A stretch of 64,000 nucleotides of DNA, from assembly GCA_905250075.1 (NCBI GenBank), contig CAJNOP010000178.1:135586-199585 (forward strand), in the 5' to 3' direction. This document shows positions 44,744-55,855 of the stretch, piece after piece (within the stretch, counting starts at the first letter, position 1; every line of letters starts with the position of its first letter). Under the pieces are notes generated by a model, which was not told the DNA's origin, ran no database searches, and saw only the letters and a program-made list of their open reading frames with translations. The translations under genes and the position numbers were made by a program. The DNA is from Rotaria sp. Silwood1. Its lineage: Eukaryota > Rotifera > Eurotatoria > Philodinida > Philodinidae.

Positions 44744-46957
44744 TCAAGGTATTGTTGATAAATGAGCATTGAATTGAAAAGCTATCCATATATCAAATGA
44801 TTTAACCGATGAATCATCGGTGCCAGGTTGCCATTTGTGCCAAGGATATAAAACGGTACCATCTTTTCGTAAAACCGGTTTTTTCTGTTCATCAATATCC
44901 CATAACGGACCATGTTCATAAAGAGAAGGTACTTCTAACCTCTGAAATTGTGAGTTTGGCGTATTAAGTGGATCATAGTCTTCTTTGGAGCTTATAAGAT
45001 ACTGGATGCCACCTTTCCCAGTACCATTGATAATACAAGCATGAACTTCACAGAAGAAAGCGTCAGCATGGTTGTGTACTTCACAGTTTGTACCTTGTTC
45101 AGCAGCCCATAGTTGAATATAGCAAAGATGTTCATCATTATCAGCAAACTTAATATCAAACCCTTTCATATTATAGAATTCAAGACCTTTGAATTTCTCC
45201 TTTCCCCAATCATATTTATCACATCTCATAAATTGAAAACTAAGTTTACGAGCTTCTTCAGAACAGTATTCTGGTAAGACGTTCTCAATAGTAACTTTTT
45301 CCATAGAATCGAATCGAGGAATAGTATTCATGGTTTCGTTCATTTTCAATACAATCAAAAGTGCGCCTTCATTTCCAGTTGTTATTACATTCTCATTACT
45401 GCATATGGCAAGAGATGAAACAGTTTTTGGTTCACAGACAAAGGTGCGCGAGTGATTTACAGTTTGAGATAATTCTGTAGAAGACTTTGTCCACCTTATA
45501 ATTCCAGAAAGAACTTTAACATAAGTATTTTTGTCGATTTGACGCAAACTATTAGGTGGTATCACTTCTAAAGATAAACTTATACCTCCTACTGTTATAA
45601 ATGGCATCATTTCGTATTGTAATGCTTTGTGTGGTCTTGGAACTTTGAATAGAAGTTCATTATTTTGCTTTGTAACTTGTAGCTCCTTGGTACCTTGTAC
45701 GTTTTTGTTAGCAAATCGATTGTAATAAATGCTAATAGAAGGATTTTCAGCTGTATAGTAGCCAGGAACATAATAGCCAATAGTTGCAAAATCAAGAAGG
45801 CCATTATTATTGAAGTCTGCAACAGCGATTCTAGCCGCAGAGTCATCGCTCACTTTCCATTTGGCAAATAAACCACGAGAGATATCAATAGGTTTATAAT
45901 AGTAGACACCTTGATTGGGTAATGGTCCTCGAAGTGCAACTAAGAATTCTTCATCTCCATCTTTATCAAAGTCAGCACAAACGACATGATGAGCTGGACC
46001 TTCGCCATGTACATTAGGATATCCATAAACATCTAGCACATATCTTTTCCATTGAATATGCTTCAAACTATTGTTAGTGTCTTTGACATAGACGGCAACT
46101 ACGTTTCCATGAAAAGGTTCGACAGTAGCAATATAAGCCAAAGAATCATTTCCAACTTTTCCTGCATCCACGCATCCACTACCGTAATAAGGTATCTGTT
46201 GTTTTTCTCCTTGTTCACCTTCTCCAATATTTTCAATAGTCCACTTTTGAATTGTTTCATTAAAATAGAGCCAATTAATACCTTCACGTGATGCAATAAG
46301 AAGATTATCTAATGGATTACCATGACATTTTTTTGCATCGTGAATTAGATGAAAAAATTCTTCATTAATTATTTCACAAGGCCATTCTTCAGCATTTAAA
46401 ACATCATCAGGTTGACGGAATAATAGCACTGGTACTGGTGAGAGTAAGTCAAAGGGTTTACCTACAATAGGAAGGCCTATAATCTCCCATCGTTCAGTTT
46501 GTGTGAAATGACCAACTTTAAGTCTGTGCATCGCTATAGATTTGCCAATATAATGTGACGCCCATGAGTTTTGATCATTTTTCTGTCCTGGATTTTCCAA
46601 CCATACAATCTTTCCGCCTTGAGGATCACAATCTTTCATAGTATTACCATATTGATAACAAATGATAATGTCATTAAATCCATTGCCTGTGATATCAGCT
46701 TGATCCATGGCCACAGGACCTGCTAGCTTTTGAATAGGAATTGATTTTTCAGGTTCTACAGTTGTGCACGGATTTGGATAAAAATTGACTTGTCCTTTAC
46801 CCAATCCATAGGCTACTAAACCAATAGGACTTTGATTATCAACTTGAAATGCTTCAATCCAATAACCATCTTCACGGTTTTCTTCGATCAGTTTCTTTTC
46901 AAAACAAGGAATATAACTTCCATGATCATTGCATATTTGATGATGATTGTTTGCCAT
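44744..46957 (-). CDS. Aldos-2-ulose dehydratase-like protein: FG-GAP/VCBS beta-propeller plus C-terminal cupin
   Basis: 737 residues, one exon. The N-terminal two thirds form a beta-propeller with FG-GAP/VCBS calcium loops: ADITGNGFNDI, ADFDKDGDEEFLVA and VADFNNNGLLDFA. The C-terminal part is cupin-like with a probable metal site in EVHNHADAFFCEVHACIING (residues about 626-645), followed by a conserved PLWDID...YPWHKW end. This order matches fungal aldos-2-ulose dehydratase (AUDH), the bifunctional enzyme of the 1,5-anhydro-D-fructose pathway that turns aldosuloses into microthecin or cortalcerone. The fungal enzyme is longer (about 900 residues), so part may be missing or compact. There is no obvious signal peptide. 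An intronless gene with a mostly fungal-type architecture suggests horizontal acquisition, but its base composition has drifted to the host's. Function is inferred from architecture only. Confidence 0.72.
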   Translation of the reverse strand: MANNHHQICNDHGSYIPCFEKKLIEENREDGYWIEAFQVDNQSPIGLVAYGLGKGQVNFYPNPCTTVEPEKSIPIQKLAGPVAMDQADITGNGFNDIIICYQYGNTMKDCDPQGGKIVWLENPGQKNDQNSWASHYIGKSIAMHRLKVGHFTQTERWEIIGLPIVGKPFDLLSPVPVLLFRQPDDVLNAEEWPCEIINEEFFHLIHDAKKCHGNPLDNLLIASREGINWLYFNETIQKWTIENIGEGEQGEKQQIPYYGSGCVDAGKVGNDSLAYIATVEPFHGNVVAVYVKDTNNSLKHIQWKRYVLDVYGYPNVHGEGPAHHVVCADFDKDGDEEFLVALRGPLPNQGVYYYKPIDISRGLFAKWKVSDDSAARIAVADFNNNGLLDFATIGYYVPGYYTAENPSISIYYNRFANKNVQGTKELQVTKQNNELLFKVPRPHKALQYEMMPFITVGGISLSLEVIPPNSLRQIDKNTYVKVLSGIIRWTKSSTELSQTVNHSRTFVCEPKTVSSLAICSNENVITTGNEGALLIVLKMNETMNTIPRFDSMEKVTIENVLPEYCSEEARKLSFQFMRCDKYDWGKEKFKGLEFYNMKGFDIKFADNDEHLCYIQLWAAEQGTNCEVHNHADAFFCEVHACIINGTGKGGIQYLISSKEDYDPLNTPNSQFQRLEVPSLYEHGPLWDIDEQKKPVLRKDGTVLYPWHKWQPGTDDSSVKSFDIWIAFQFNAHLSTIP

Positions 46958-47701
46958 GATTAATCCTATGTATAATCAATAAAAACATTCACTATTTCTA
47001 TTGTCTATAACTTCCATCTTCAAAACAAACAGATATTTTGCTTTTTATGCTTCTAGCTTTGTAGCTAAGAGAACATGATTCATCAAAAAAATTTACACTG
47101 TCTACGGTGAAAGAAAATTTAATAAATTCCAAGAATAGTTAGTTTTCCTTGCTAAAGTTACTACAACATGAAAGATTTCAGTATATTCTGTTCCTTAGTC
47201 TGTTCTTATTTGATTCAGAGTTTTCCTGATGCGATTCATAAGAACTTAAAATTCTTTTCAAAAAAAAACCGTAACTGATATTTTAGAATTTAAAACAAAG
47301 TTTAAAAAAAATACATCTGACATATATTTTTAAGACTTTACCGCTGTGTCAATAATAATTCTTATGATGATGTTAATAGATTTTTATATCATATGATCAA
47401 CTTTTGCAGACGAAAGGGTCACGACCTTTTGCAGGGTTTCGACAAATCTAAAGATAGGCACTACTCGAAAACTATGAGGTGTAGTGAAACTTTTCTATAT
47501 CATTTGGAGCATTGAGCACATATACCAAACCTCAAAAAAGGATAGTAATTTAGAAAGTTTGTACCAAACTTATGATGAGTTTTACAGTCGAATAGGTCAA
47601 CTATTATGCATTTTAGAAATGTCACAGTCATAAGGTTTAGTATTGAATTTTTCTTTGAAAACATATGCACTATTTTAATCTTTACTATATTTGCTTATAT
47701 G

Positions 47702-47807
47702 AGGGTGTGAGTGTGAGCTGTATAAGAGCGGCTATGAGTGTCGAAGGAGCCGAAGAGAATACTGACATCTACACTCTCACCCCCCACGCCATTATACTCA
47801 CACCCTA
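47702..47807. repeat. Telomere-like hairpin repeat
   Basis: The outer arms agggtgtgagt and actcacaccct are exact complements. Inside are gtgtgag/ctctcac pairs, a spacer with GAAGAG and a ccccccac run. Confidence 0.8.
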
Positions 47808-48422
47808 ATGCTTTTTCACACCAACATTTCTATCGTACACTTCAATAAAGTTTTGCTTCAAAATATTTGCCGATTCGTGTTCAATAGTAAAAAAGATCAT
47901 AGTCAAAGTCAAACGGAAGAGCTGTCAATAAACAGGCCCTAAACTCTCCATTATTCTCACTCGTAAATTTCGACATCGTTTAACAAAACCTTTGATTATA
48001 GAAGTATGTGTCGAGGCACAGATATTTGCAAAAGGTGAAATAAGTTTCAGCTTGCATTCATTTCATTAAATTACTTACGTTGAATTTGCACAACGATGTG
48101 TTGTCTTCAGGTAAATAGCAGCAAATGAATCTATTTCTCTCTGCGTGTTTTTTATATGTGACAGGTAAAATTTATTGACGAAAAGAAAAAAGAGTCGAGT
48201 CAAAAAGAAAAATGCTTTTACTTGTTGACACGTTGAGTTTTGACATTTTCAACAAACAAAAGCAGTTTTTTTAACGAAGAAAGCGAGTCTGAAAACGATG
48301 ATGTCCGCAAAATTACCTTTCACGCAAATGAAGTTTAATTTTTCATCGATTTGTTAGTGTAAAAAAAAAGGGCACATATTACCGCGTTAAAATAACCCAT
48401 TGTTTGGTCGGTAATTATACGA

Positions 48423-48470
48423 AGGTGTGGGTGTGGGTGAAGATGAAGAGAAAACTCACAGTCACACTCT
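48423..48470. repeat. Telomere-like hairpin repeat
   Basis: Left arm aggtgtgggtgtgggtga, spacer agatgaagagaaaa, right arm ctcacagtcacactct. Its left arm is nearly pure telomere-type TGTGGG. Confidence 0.75.
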
Positions 48471-50748
48471 TGAGATAAAAAAGTCATTAATTTTTACTAA
48501 ATTATTAATATCAAATCATATTAATAATAAAAGCAGAAGATTAGCTCATGTTATGTGTCAATTCAACGTTCTTATCGAAACAGACAGAGAAAATGTCCTG
48601 TGAATAGTAATACATTTTAAATCATCTAATGAAACCTATCTTCCTCACGATAACTTAATCATATCATCCCTTACAAATACTGATTTCAATTTCAGTGAGT
48701 TATTCGTTGAGGAATTCTATTTCGGACAGGTAACTCGTTCAGTGTTCGTTGTGTTTGACACAAGCAAGTCGTTTTCTTCTGTCTTTTATTTGCACATGTC
48801 GTCATCACTTATCAAAACATATCTTTTGTACAAAGCAACAGAACAACGATTTCATCATTTGTCACTAAGACATTTGCATGTGGAATAACCAAATCTATCG
48901 AAGTTACTCATCATCTATCAAATGTATGGATTAACTAACTATTCTAAATAACGAGCGTCTCTCAAATCTTGAGCTGATGTATAAGATGTAATAGCTGTTA
49001 AAAGTGTCTTTCGTTAGTGTTTGCCTATACAAAAATTGTATCTGTTTTGAGAATGAACCCTTTTGTTCATTTGAAATCATTAATTTTAATTTATGAATAT
49101 TTCAACGAAAATCTTTTTAATGGGTTGAGATAATCTCAGTTTCATACACCAACATCCTACTGTCTAGAATTTAACGTACTCACACTTGACATAAATTTCA
49201 TATTCAGCTGCATCGTGAAGAATTCATCTAACATTTTGTCACAAATATATACTATAGGAAGAGATATACTTGAAATGATACCAAATACATATCTAACATA
49301 CGACTAAAGTGTGTCAAAGTGTTCACCACAGTGAAAATTACCAATTTACATACATATATATTGCAAAGAAAAAAAATTCGAACAACTAATCTCCAATCCT
49401 ATGAACGTTGATGTTTTGATGAAATGTCCTATAATTTTGGGATAGTAATTCCTTTCTTTTTTTAATACTTCTCACAGATAGAATAATAAACAAAAGAAAT
49501 AAATAGTGGCTGGATTTACTAGGTAGACATATCTATATAATCATATGATCAACGTACCAACACCATTGTTCGTTGAAAATAAAATAAAGGCTTGAATAAA
49601 AAACGATGTGGGAGACCTATCTTTTTGAGATACCCTATATATAATAAGAAATATATTAAATATAAACAGTAGACTTTAGATAAAAGATTCATATTGAAAC
49701 TGAAGTAGTTTGAAGAGCTCGAATACTAGGCCTCCACTTAATCCCAAACGATTTGAGTATTGATACGTGTCTATTTATATCGAAAAGGCGAATGGTCAAA
49801 CGGTTACTTTTTAAAGAACGAAAAGAAATATGACAGTCTAAAATAACCCATATTCTCACTTTGCTTGTTGAACACCAACATGAATATTATCTGACTGCAC
49901 GAATTCATCTCTGGTTAAGTCGAGTTCTTTTTTCACGTCATTCACGTGGCACATATAAACAGAAACTTATTGATATGACCCTTTTTCTCTTACTTATTAT
50001 GATAATCATAAATGTAGGTACGAATGTGAGGTCTCAATCCATTCGATATTAATGTAGTAGATCACACTGAAATGATAACACACTGTTGGCATAAAGATTT
50101 TGTTTAAGTTTCACATGAAAAAAATCAATAATATGACAAAGAAATTGTCATTGATAGTTTATTGTAGAATGAAGATTTGATATAGATGATATTCATAAAG
50201 CTCAACATACCTTAGAGATAGCCACTGTGACAAAAAATTTATTCATTAGAAGTTTATTATATGGCATAGAAAAAACAAAAAACTTTCTCTAAATTTATAG
50301 TATCTTGATTATGTCATTTAACGTGAAGCTAAATACAAAAGTACAAGAACATAATTCGCTTTTTTTCATTATTTCAAAATGAATGTTATAGATAAGAAGA
50401 GAAAATGTTTTACTTCTTTTTCTACTTTATTCAACCACATAAACAAAGAATATTTGAAGAATTTGTTTTCTTCATAATAAAAAAAAGTTAAATATGAAAG
50501 TTTATCATATAAATGATAAACAGACAAAGTTCTAAAAAACATTATTATTATTAATTTTGAATACTTTAATTGTTGTAATATCATACGAGTTGTTATTAAT
50601 AAAGAAATTTCGTACTAAATTTATATTTTTTTTCATATCGTCTTCCGCGTCCTTGTTTTCCTGAATCCAGATTTTAATTACTTCTAAATTTAATGGCGAA
50701 ATTGAATTTGTTGTTGTAGCTGATGGTTCCTATTGCAGAAAAATTCTA

Positions 50749-51183
50749 CACTCTAAAAAAAAGGTTTTTTTACCGAACCCCGAAAAAGGTTCCGTAGATT
50801 TGAAAAAGCTTGCAAATGCACTCAAATGCTTAGAAAACGATTTTTCAGTTCTACGAAACCTTTAAAGGTTCTTCCCGTGTATACAGGGGAAGAACCTTTT
50901 TTCTGTGAAACCTTTGAAGTTTCGCATTAAATTCTACTGGTTTAGTGCGAAACCATTAGTGTTTAGTAAAAAGCCGTTAGAATTTAATACGAAACCTTAA
51001 AGGTTTCGTATTTTTTTTACGAAACTTTTTCTGCTGTACGGAACTTAAAAAAGGTTTCGCAGGAAAAAGGTTTCGTAGAATTGAAAAATCATTTTCTAAG
51101 CATTTGAATGCATTTGCAAGCTTTTTCAAGTCTACGGAACCTTTTTCGGAGGTTCTGTAAAAAACCTTTTTTTTTTTAGAGTG
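50749..51183. mobile_element. TA-flanked palindromic MITE (Tc1/mariner-like)
   Basis: Both ends begin CACTCTAAAAAAAAGG and are flanked by TA (50747-50748 and 51184-51185). Long inverted arms of about 120 bp each follow: on the left gaaaaaggttccgtagattt, agcttgcaaatgca and aaacgatttttca; on the right the complements of the same words. The centre has further small palindromes such as aaaccttaaaggttt near 50993. There is no transposase frame. TA target duplication and CACT-type ends fit the Tc1/mariner/IS630 group, though other families also use TA. Confidence 0.8.
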
Positions 51184-51397
51184 TATAGAAATTTTCTTTC
51201 TGAAAAATAGTATCATAGTGTATCGAAACTAGTTCCCGGCGTGACCAACTTTTTTTTGGTCACGATCACTAGTCTAAACTCGATTGATAAATCCGATCCA
51301 AGAGATAGGAAAGTCAATTATAAGTTCATTCTTATGACATCATCTCTTTTTTTCCAATGGCTATTAGATTCAGATTAAAACTTTGGATTGATGATTT

Positions 51398-52313
51398 CTA
51401 ACCATGCTTTTCGCATACTTGATATTTTTGTCGATCATAGAACGTTTCAAAATGAATTGAATCTATAATTAAATTTTTTAATTTTGGTAGACATGGTAAT
51501 AAATGTTCTATCAATATATGAAAGCATATTGTTGTTTCTGAAAGATAACAATCATCAGACATACCTATGGATATAAGTTAGAGACATGTTTAGAAGAACA
51601 TAGTATTAAAATAACTTACTGCCAATAATAATTGTTTCTAAATGACTAAATGATTTTTCTCCTTCTACTAATTGAGTAAATTCTAAATCAAGGTAATTTG
51701 AACGCATGTACAAATTACATTCACATACACTCCAAGATCGTTCAAAATTTAACATCAAATATTTTAATAATTTCATTTTTGATGATATCAAACTACTACA
51801 TAAGCCTAAATATATAAAGGCGAGTTTGTATCACAAAGATAATTAAATATTGTTATTCTTACGTTCTATGTCATCGTATTTGCCAAATTCTCCCTTGATT
51901 TTAACTAGTAAATTTAATCGTTCTAATCTTTGATATAATTCTGCTGTTTTAACAAATATAATAGAATATATAGTTTCAGTCTCTATGTTTGATAATGTTA
52001 ATGATTTTAATTTAGAAAATGTTGCTTTAAATAAATCATCTTCTAACATTACATCAAGTTTGTACTGATCATGAGCTATAATTGATAAAGGATAGTTTTG
52101 ACGTGTTGTTATTAATTGATTTAATTGAAAACAAAATGTTAAAAATTTTCTAGATGGAATTGAATGTAAATAAATACAAATTTTTGTTTGGTATTCAATT
52201 AATTCTTTAAAGCGTTGATTTAAATAATAAAATATTTCATACAAATTGTAGAAATCAAAATAACGGAAACACATTAGTCGTAATTCGTTTGGTAGTTGTT
52301 CAAACTTTGTCAT
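51398..52313 (-). CDS. F-box protein (3 exons, intact)
   Basis: Probable substrate-recruiting subunit of an SCF ubiquitin ligase. Exons on the minus strand are 52313-51863, 51805-51620 and 51564-51398, with introns of 57 and 55 bp bounded by GT/AG (gtaag donors). The phases join cleanly and give 267 residues. The F-box is at the extreme N-terminus: MTKFEQLPNELRLMCFRYFD followed by LYEIFYYLNQRFKELI. The rest is leucine-rich with LRR-like strands (FSKLKSLTLSN, YQRLERLNLLV, MKLLKYLMLNF, FSHLETIIIG, LPKLKNLIIDS), as in the large bdelloid F-box family. The ATG at 52313 is chosen because it directly precedes the F-box; the upstream in-frame region is hydrophobic leader-like sequence. Its C-terminus may be short for the family, but the frame is undamaged. 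Confidence 0.82.
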
Positions 52314-53936
52314 TGTAGTTGTGCTTAAACTGAAGAAAATATCAGAAAATAACAATGAAACCAATCAATTACGTAATCAAGTTTAGAAGGAAGGGGTCAG
52401 CCAATAATAACATTTGATTATTTGAGAAAGGATAGGGACCACTGAAAGATGAGGTAATCTTAGAAAATTTCTTGCATCGTAATAAATTACGATGGAATTT
52501 TATAATTGTCCATCAGGTAACATTAAACTTCAAAAACGAATATGGTCAATTTACTTTTTACATCATTCATCATCAGCAACTATAAAACGACATAAACAAT
52601 TCTATCCTTCGAAATGTCTCAGGCACAGGCAAGCCATTTTTTAAAAAACAAATAACAAATTCAAATAGTTAATAGTAGTGATAGTGAAAGTAAAGAACAT
52701 AATCAAAACAATATTGTTCTTCGAAACAAAGTAGATGTTATTAATGATGCGTTATCAATTGAAAATATTTTTCATTTTTTACGTTCAGATTCCGTTGAAC
52801 TTCAATCTTATTTGTATTCGTTTATTTATTTATTTGTTTTTTGATTCAATTAGTTACGGTTCCCCTATAAAACCGATCTCAGTCCAGGTACGGTCAAATC
52901 GCATGAAGTTTTCAGTCATGTACTATGACGCTTGAGGATGATATTGATCAAACAAAGATTAAAAATAGCTTATTTGGTAAACCAAATTTCTCTGTTCAGG
53001 CCTATTCCTTGCATTTATTTTTTTGTTTGAAAGATCATGTTAGCATGCAGAGCATTAAACAGCCCTCTTTTTTCAAATGATGCTGACAGAGAATTTTTGT
53101 TTGCGTGTTGAATAAATCATGAAATGAAAAAAAAAAGAAAAAAAATTATCTATTTTATTTGAAAAATGCATATTTTTGAACGCATATCTTCAAAAATTTT
53201 GGGTAAAAAAAGAATGTGCCAAATTAAAAATCACACTGTTTCTGAAACACCACATCTCTAGCGATCTTCCCATATATTTTTCTCAATCTTTGATGACAAT
53301 TAACTTTTTTCTGAAGGATGAGGGAGGTCTTAATTGCGAAACTACTAGTAATATGTGAAAATAAATAGATGTATGGAATTCATTTTGCATTTACATATTT
53401 GCAAAAGAATTGTGTATGAAGAAAAAAAGATTTTAAAAATTTCGTAATCAAGAAGACTTACATTTTATTTTTTATCATTTTCGTACGTTTGCTGTTAGAA
53501 TCAAAGTTTTTTATGACAGAGTATTAAAAAGCCTAACACTGCACTTAGATTTCTATTATATATATCCCAATAATTGAAGCACTCCCGTCGGACGCATTGC
53601 TTGACCTTTGGCCCGCTTAGAAGTGTGATCACCGCTACATCGTTATGTCTTCTTTTCCTGTTGGCCATTCTATTATTCTTATTTTCTGCGTATTATTGTT
53701 CTTTTTAATGTATTTGCTGTTCTCTTTGTCTCTTCCTCTCTCTCTCTCTCTGGTATAGGCTTGTGTTCTATTGCGAAGACGTACACAACTGAAGTGTTGG
53801 AGCAGTATGATTAACATCTGTATCAAGGTGGTGACAGCGCTACTTCTTCAGTTCGTCAATTCTTATTAAATAATCTATGCATAGCTGTAGTAAGGGAAGA
53901 TCTCCACCCAAAATCCCATTACATGTAGTACCTAGA

Positions 53937-53990
53937 AGGTGTGGGGGTGGTTCTTCTCTTCATTCATCCAAACCAACACCTCACACCCTC
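53937..53990. repeat. Telomere-like hairpin repeat
   Basis: Left arm aaggtgtgggggtggt, spacer tcttctcttcattcatcc, right arm aaaccaacacctcacaccct. AGGTGTGgGGGTG-type and CACCTCACACCCT arms pair imperfectly. Confidence 0.75.
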
Positions 53991-54682
53991 TTCTTTTCAA
54001 CTAATTACATAAGGAATTTTGTAAGACCATATCATATATGAATATTATCCAAGTTTTTATAAGAACACAATAGATTTTTTTTTCAAAATTCAGTTAGAAA
54101 AAAAACAGATCGAAATCTTTGAACTATTAAAATGAGTTGTGTTCATTTATTAACTTTTTGATATAAAACCAAACGGAACCAAAACAACGAGCGTTAATTA
54201 TGATATTGATGCATAAAATCGCCGTTTTCTAGCAAAGATTAATTGCATTTCTATAAAACACACAGTATCCTTATTAACAAATGAAAAAGTGTTAGTTACT
54301 AGTGGAACGATGAGTGTTGGCCTGAATAGTGCAGAATTATATTAGTTATCTCAAATCAATGAAGAATTAATAAACTTATGTTTAGAGTTACATGGAATCT
54401 TGAATTCAAACATCAGTTTGATAGAGTGAGCTATTGAATTTAAATGACAATGAATGATTTTGTTTGATGTTTTTGTCAGATTGGCATACACTTGAGAATG
54501 TAATTTAAATATGAAAATATTTTTGTGTTACGCTTATTTTGATGAAAAAAGTCTCAACTCATATGATTAGTTTAATCTCTTTAAAAGTGCTTTATGAAAT
54601 TTCCAATTCATCTTCTGTACAAAAAGTTGATTTCTTGTATATCAGTAAGCTACATTGTTAGATTGAACTTTTACTTTGTTTA

Positions 54683-54717
54683 GGATATGGATGTGAGTGA
54701 GCAGAAGATCGACACCC
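54683..54717. repeat. Partial telomere-like hairpin repeat
   Basis: Left arm ggatatggatgtgagtgagc, spacer agaagatc, and a stub right arm gacaccc. It appears truncated on the C-rich side. Confidence 0.45.
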
Positions 54718-55210
54718 TTTTCTGAGATTTCTTTCACTCGAGCGCGTTCATGATATTAGTTTTTGCTTTATAAACTATTTCATTGATTATTGCTCAAAGA
54801 CATACTCGTCATGTAAATAAATTTTTCTTCTTGTCATTAAATCAAGATATGATAAGAATAACCAATTGAGAAATATTCTGGCGTAGAGAACAAGAAATGT
54901 GTTCCTTGTATTTGCTTTACTTCGTCTTAGACAATTTTGTCATATGTGCAATCGATCTATGGTCATCTAGTGTATCAGCTTTTTTTTGTTATCATTTACG
55001 TCAATGAATTGTTATTTTGATTTTATTGCGATCATAGAATCATCATCAGAGAAAAGTATAATAACAGTAGTCAATATCTTCAAAACATATCTTCGAATAA
55101 AATATTGACAAGTGAGTGCAAATGTATGTTATGGAACTTGCGCATGTGACAGTTATTTACCGATACATGGTTACTTTCTGTTATAATCATATAAGCAAAT
55201 CCTTTAGAAT

Positions 55211-55397
55211 AAAGAGATAATTCAATACTTCGTGATTATTTGAGGGCTAGTTAAGACTATACCTCTTAATTATTTTAACTCTATTCTTACCGAACATCAA
55301 TACATTCACCATTGCATGGTTGGGATAAAATGAAAATAGTTAGGAGATATAGTCTTAACTAGCTCACAAATAATCATAAAGTATTGAGCTGTCTCTT
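55211..55397. repeat. Foldback element with 55-bp arms
   Basis: The arm at 55211-55265 (taaagagataattcaatact through gttaagactatacctc) is repeated in inverse at 55343-55397, with a handful of mismatches, around a 78-bp loop. The ends read aaagaga and tctcttt. There are no clear target duplications; it is likely a small MITE or foldback repeat. Confidence 0.78.
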
Positions 55398-55855
55398 TAC
55401 CTTGTAAAATTTGCTTAATTCCGAAATAAAACATGTAAAAAAAACGCTTATTTTTTACTTCCTTTACGCATTTTTGTTCTTGTTGATTTTGTCTGACTGA
55501 GTGAATCACTCTCAATTTCCTACTAGGACTGATTTGTATTATGGCTTTTGGAAGTTATACCTGCCAATGTGTTACTTCAATATCTGCAACTATGTGTACA
55601 GTTATGCATTCAAAATCTTGTGAACTTAATTATAGTCTATAGTATATCGATCAATTTTGAAAAATGCACAGATCATGTTGTGTATGAGTTTTATTTCGAT
55701 CATTATCTTTATTTTTGTACTTATGAATAATGATTAGATTAGTAATTTTATTTATTTTAGCTTGATTAGTAATAAAATAAATGTCCAACTGAAAAACTAT
55801 TAGTGAAAATGTCATCATATAATGTTAGTATGCAGAAATGCAACGTATAGTCGAG

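Larger units (their letters stand above)
46958..50745. other. Gene-poor AT-rich stretch
   Basis: No gene was recognised. It contains hairpin repeats at 47702-47807 and 48423-48470. The open frame 49861-50052 (plus) has a hydrophobic end but no recognisable family. Confidence 0.45.
52314..55210. other. Intergenic stretch
   Basis: No gene was identified. A coding-looking frame at about 52672-52833 (SSDSESKEHNQNNIVLRNKV...) is preceded and followed by stops and matches no family I recognise. Hairpin repeats lie at 53937-53990 (full) and 54683-54717 (partial). A CT dinucleotide run is at about 53725-53752. Confidence 0.4.

Noticed and set aside
50977..51216. Minus-strand open frame of 79 codons
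   Set aside because: It lies inside the TA-flanked MITE and is produced by its inverted arms.
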